From: Chryseobacterium sp. OV279
GTDB lineage: Bacteria > Bacteroidota > Bacteroidia > Flavobacteriales > Weeksellaceae
NCBI RefSeq assembly: GCF_900128945.1
Contig: NZ_FQUD01000001.1
Span: forward strand, 62,001 to 126,000
DNA: 64,000 nucleotides
Direction of reading: 5' to 3'
A program made the translations under genes and the position numbers. The notes below the pieces were generated by a model. It did not search any database and was not told where the DNA came from. It saw only the letters and a list, made by a program, of their open reading frames with translations. This document shows positions 61,599 to 64,000 of this stretch, piece after piece (within the stretch, counting starts at the first letter, position 1; each line of letters opens with the position of its first letter).

Positions 61599-62246
61599 AT
61601 GAGCTTTTTTGAAGAAAAGAATCCTGAAATGGACAGGTATCTGGAAACACATGCTTCCTCAGAGCCTGAAATTCTGAGAAAACTAAGGAGAGAGACTTAT
61701 CAGAAAACTACGCAGCCGCATATGATATCCGGATATCAGCAGGGAAGGCTTTTGACGATTGTTTCTCAAATGATTCAGCCTAAAAATGTCCTTGAAATAG
61801 GAACTTTTACAGGATATGCTACCCTTTGTTTGACGGCAGGCCTTGCCAAAGATGGAAAAATAACCACACTGGACGTTAATGAAGATCTTGCTTATCTTCC
61901 CAAGAAATATTTTGAAGAAAGTGAATTTGCAGGACAGATTGATTTTAAACTTCAGGACGCTAAAGAATTTTTGAAAGAAACTGATCAGATTTTTGATCTT
62001 ATCTTTATAGATGCCGACAAAGAAAATTATGCAGAATATTTCAGACTCATCAAGCCCAGAACAAAATCCGGTTCCGTGGTGATGTTCGATAATGTTTTGT
62101 GGTACGGAAAAGTTCTGGAAGAAAATCCAAAACAGAGATCCACCCAGATCATCAAAGAACTGAATGATTTGATCGCAAAAGACGATGATTTTGAAAATCT
62201 TATTTTACCTTTGCGTGATGGAGTGAATTTTCTGAGAAGAAAGTAA
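61599..62246 (+). CDS. O-methyltransferase (catechol/caffeoyl-CoA OMT type)
   Basis: The 215-aa class I methyltransferase has VLEIGTFTGYATLCLTAGLA (SAM motif), TTLDVNEDLAYLPKKYF, LIFIDADKENYAEYF (metal and catalytic Asp/Lys), and VMFDNVLWYGKV. These are features of the divalent-metal dependent COMT/CCoAOMT-like family. The substrate is unknown. The next gene is 83 bases away, across an inverted repeat. Confidence 0.9.
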   Translation: MSFFEEKNPEMDRYLETHASSEPEILRKLRRETYQKTTQPHMISGYQQGRLLTIVSQMIQPKNVLEIGTFTGYATLCLTAGLAKDGKITTLDVNEDLAYLPKKYFEESEFAGQIDFKLQDAKEFLKETDQIFDLIFIDADKENYAEYFRLIKPRTKSGSVVMFDNVLWYGKVLEENPKQRSTQIIKELNDLIAKDDDFENLILPLRDGVNFLRRK

Positions 62247-62259
62247 GACACAAGATACA

Positions 62260-62307
62260 AGACAACAGATATCAGACGAACTTCAGTAAATCTGAAATCT
62301 GTTGTCT
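62260..62307. repeat. Intergenic inverted repeat
   Basis: The arms agacaacagatatcaga (62260-62276) and tctgaaatctgttgtct (62291-62307) pair at 16 of 17 positions with a 14-base loop. The element fills the spacer between the O-methyltransferase and NlpC/P60 genes and lacks the T-run of a terminator. Confidence 0.65.
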
Positions 62308-62329
62308 GAAATCTATCATCTAAAAAATT

Positions 62330-63046
62330 ATGAATAAAGGAATTTGTAACGTTACAGTAGCACCGGTCCGCGCAGAAGGTTCTGACAAGGCGGAAATTGT
62401 TACGGAAATATTGTTTGGAGAAAGCGCTGATATTTTGGAAGTGAATAAAAACTGGACCAAAATAAAGATGCATTATGACGGATATGAAGGATGGATGGAT
62501 ACCAAACAGCTGAGATCTGTAACAGACGAGGATTTGGCCAAAAGAAAAGTAACCGTAGTGACTGAGGATTTTTCTTCAGTACTGATGAAAGATGGAAAAA
62601 CTCTTCTTTCAATAGGATCTGAGGTAGAATTTCCGGTAGTGGCTTCAAGAAGAAGTCATGATCTTCGTGAAAGTATTGCTTTGGCAGCGAAGGAATTCCT
62701 TAATGTGCCTTATCTGTGGGGCGGAAAAAGTTTTTTTGCGGTAGACTGTTCCGGGTTTACACAACTCGTTTATAAAATTCATGATATAAAATTGCCGAGA
62801 GATACTTATCAGCAGGCAGAAGTTGGTGTACCTTTGACTTTCGTTGAAGAGAGCCAGCCGGGAGATTTAGCATTTTTTGAAAATCCGGAAGGGAAGATTA
62901 TTCATGTAGGAATTATGCTGGATAACCAAAGGATCATTCATGCCTCTGGAAAAGTAAGGATAGATATTCTTGATTCTACGGGGATCTTCAACAAAGAAAT
63001 GAATAAACATACGCATAAACTGAGAGTGATTAAAAACATGCTCTAG
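62330..63046 (+). CDS. NlpC/P60 peptidoglycan endopeptidase with SH3-like domain
   Basis: This 238-aa protein has an SH3-like N-terminal part (about 5-60; VAPVRAEGSDKAEIVTEILFGE, WTKIKMHYDGYEGWM) and a C-terminal NlpC/P60 domain (about 115-235). The latter has PYLWGGKSFFAVDCSGFTQ (nucleophile Cys140), PGDLAFFENPEGKIIHVGIM (His192) and RIIHASGKV. This domain usually cuts gamma-D-glutamyl-diaminopimelate links. No signal peptide is visible, so export or a cytoplasmic recycling role is open. Confidence 0.92.
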   Translation: MNKGICNVTVAPVRAEGSDKAEIVTEILFGESADILEVNKNWTKIKMHYDGYEGWMDTKQLRSVTDEDLAKRKVTVVTEDFSSVLMKDGKTLLSIGSEVEFPVVASRRSHDLRESIALAAKEFLNVPYLWGGKSFFAVDCSGFTQLVYKIHDIKLPRDTYQQAEVGVPLTFVEESQPGDLAFFENPEGKIIHVGIMLDNQRIIHASGKVRIDILDSTGIFNKEMNKHTHKLRVIKNML

Positions 63047-63063
63047 CCTTAAATACGGTCGGA

Positions 63064-63531
63064 ATGGAGAATATTATTTTTACAGCCTTTGATATTTTTA
63101 ATTTCGGATTGCTGGTTTTTTTCTGGTGGTTTACCCTGAAACATTACAAAACCCTTCCTAAAAGAATTCCGGTCCATTTCGATTTTGACGGAAAGGCTGA
63201 TAATTTCGGGAGCAAAATATATTCTTTTATTACTCCGGTTATGGGAACCACCTTATTTTGTTTTTTTGCCTATGCATTAAGACATCCTGAAACCGCAAAT
63301 TTTCCTGTTGATATTACGGATAAGAATAAATATGCCCAGTTTCTGATTATGGAAATTTTTCTGAGATGGCTGTTTGTCTTGGTGATGCTGATCTTTATGA
63401 ACGGCCAGGATTATATGTTCCGATACTCTTTTGATGAAAACGTCAAGCCTAGAGTTCCGTTATCTACGGCTATTTTATCCGTCATCGGAAGTCTGATCAT
63501 GGTATTCATTCTTGTAGCTATATTCAAATGA
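63064..63531 (+). CDS. DUF1648 membrane protein
   Basis: The 155-aa protein has four hydrophobic segments (near residues 5-28, 55-72, 96-112 and 128-152) and the DUF1648 block HYKTLPKRIPVHFDFDGKADNFGSK after the first helix. DUF1648 occurs in SdpI-like immunity and regulatory membrane proteins, but its role here is unknown. The next gene's start overlaps the stop by four bases (ATGA). Confidence 0.88.
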   Translation: MENIIFTAFDIFNFGLLVFFWWFTLKHYKTLPKRIPVHFDFDGKADNFGSKIYSFITPVMGTTLFCFFAYALRHPETANFPVDITDKNKYAQFLIMEIFLRWLFVLVMLIFMNGQDYMFRYSFDENVKPRVPLSTAILSVIGSLIMVFILVAIFK

Positions 63532-63872
63532 TACAATCTAAAGAAATTTCAACGCATTATACATGGGGAAACGGCTGTGACAGCTGGGTTCTGAATGATT
63601 CCCGCAACCTTTCCGTAAAACAGGAAAAAATGCCCGCCGGAACTGCTGAAAAACTGCATTTCCATGAGTTGGCAGAACAGGTGTTTTATATTTTAAAAGG
63701 AGAAGCGGTATTTGATATTAATGATGCGAAGTTTTCTGTAAAGGCGGGAGAAAGTATTTCCGTTCAGCCCAGATCAAAACACTATATTTCCAATGAATCT
63801 CAGGGTGATCTGGAATTTCTTGTTATCTCCAGCCCGTCTACCCATAACGACCGAATAGAAATTGAAAAATAA
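63528..63872 (+). CDS. Cupin-domain protein
   Basis: The 114-aa product is a single cupin: motif 1 includes KLHFHELAEQVFYILKGEAVFDI (metal His/His/Glu) and motif 2 PRSKHYISNESQGDLEFLVIS (third His). Such small cupins are often metal-dependent sugar or amino-acid-linked enzymes or binding proteins. It is coupled to the DUF1648 gene. Confidence 0.85.
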   Translation: MIQSKEISTHYTWGNGCDSWVLNDSRNLSVKQEKMPAGTAEKLHFHELAEQVFYILKGEAVFDINDAKFSVKAGESISVQPRSKHYISNESQGDLEFLVISSPSTHNDRIEIEK

Positions 63873-63877
63873 TTAAG

Positions 63878-64000
63878 ATGTCATTCCTATACAACATATT
63901 TGTAAGTCTTCTCATTTTCGGAATGAAAGTTTTCTCTTGGTTTAATGATAAAACTAAAAAAGGAGTTGAAGGTAGGGAACAGTCTTTAGATCAGGTAAAA
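63878..64000 (+). CDS. waaA: 3-deoxy-D-manno-octulosonic acid transferase (partial, N-terminus only)
   Basis: The first 41 residues (MSFLYNIFVSLLIFGMKVFSWFNDKTKKGVEGREQS) match the N-terminal membrane anchor of Kdo transferases, with the FVEGR-like VEGRE block that opens the GT-B domain. It begins six bases after the cupin stop. The gene runs off the window, so the call rests on the N-terminus alone. Confidence 0.65.
   Translation, partial: MSFLYNIFVSLLIFGMKVFSWFNDKTKKGVEGREQSLDQVK

Noticed and set aside
1..64000. CRISPR array, tRNA, rRNA, insertion sequence or prophage
   Set aside because: The spacers were read by eye. No regular 25-40 base repeats with spacers, no transposase or integrase frames, and no cloverleaf or rRNA segments were seen.

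Overview
The window looks like chromosomal DNA from a Chryseobacterium-like member of the Flavobacteriia (Bacteroidota). The evidence is AT-rich sequence, type IX secretion (T9SS) sorting domains of both type A and type B, Bacteroidota promoters of the form TAnnTTTG (with TTTG about 19 bases upstream in the best cases), a T6SS subtype iii-style TssD/VgrG pair with a DUF4280 PAAR-like protein, and a short MKNLKK-leader peptide of the kind found in Chryseobacterium. The species is not determined. No rRNA, tRNA, CRISPR array, transposase or prophage was seen.

Layout. 1-12.6 kb: four tandem paralogous giant secreted proteins on the minus strand (the first cut by the window edge). Each has an IgGFc-binding-like N-terminal domain, adhesin modules and a type B T9SS sorting domain. 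12.8-17.3 kb: housekeeping genes tsf, accA and gltX, plus a small secreted protein. 17.5-21.3 kb: a GT2 glycosyltransferase, then a two-gene unit of a ceramidase-like protein interrupted by a beta-propeller and a small T9SS protein. 21.5-28.1 kb: surface-glycan genes (GT61, three GT4/GT1-like enzymes, a polysaccharide deacetylase and a WaaE-like GT2), followed by rocD. 29.6-40.9 kb: a T6SS cargo island read from tssD through vgrG, a DUF218 protein, a DUF3289-like candidate effector with a lipoprotein, a 263-aa unknown, a 1397-aa PAAR-like protein ending in two predicted peptidoglycan-cutting domains, and a 428-aa lipoprotein. No sheath, baseplate or membrane-complex genes are present. 41.2-50.4 kb: core metabolism and translation (accB-accC, rpmF, DUF177, pdxA, ribE, a NtrY-like kinase, trmN6, ftsE, rpmH, an NrnA-like DHH phosphoesterase). 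50.5-60.6 kb: two T9SS type A proteins, a patatin, an alpha/beta hydrolase, exbD, dsbD, tilS and an OmpA-family lipoprotein. 60.6-64 kb: a 50-residue, six-cysteine peptide gene, an O-methyltransferase, an NlpC/P60 hydrolase, a DUF1648 membrane protein, a cupin and the start of waaA (Kdo transferase).

Most notable items. (1) The peptide at 61136-61288 has a double-glycine-type leader and a core whose cysteines are spaced C-X5-C-X5-CC-X4-C-X6-C, the framework of inhibitor cystine knot (knottin) peptides. (2) The T6SS island holds two candidate effectors, each next to a candidate lipoprotein immunity protein. (3) A tectonin-like propeller is inserted inside a ceramidase-type domain. (4) Several intergenic spacers hold short imperfect inverted repeats of similar architecture but different sequence.

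Family names come from recognising motifs by eye. No database search was possible.
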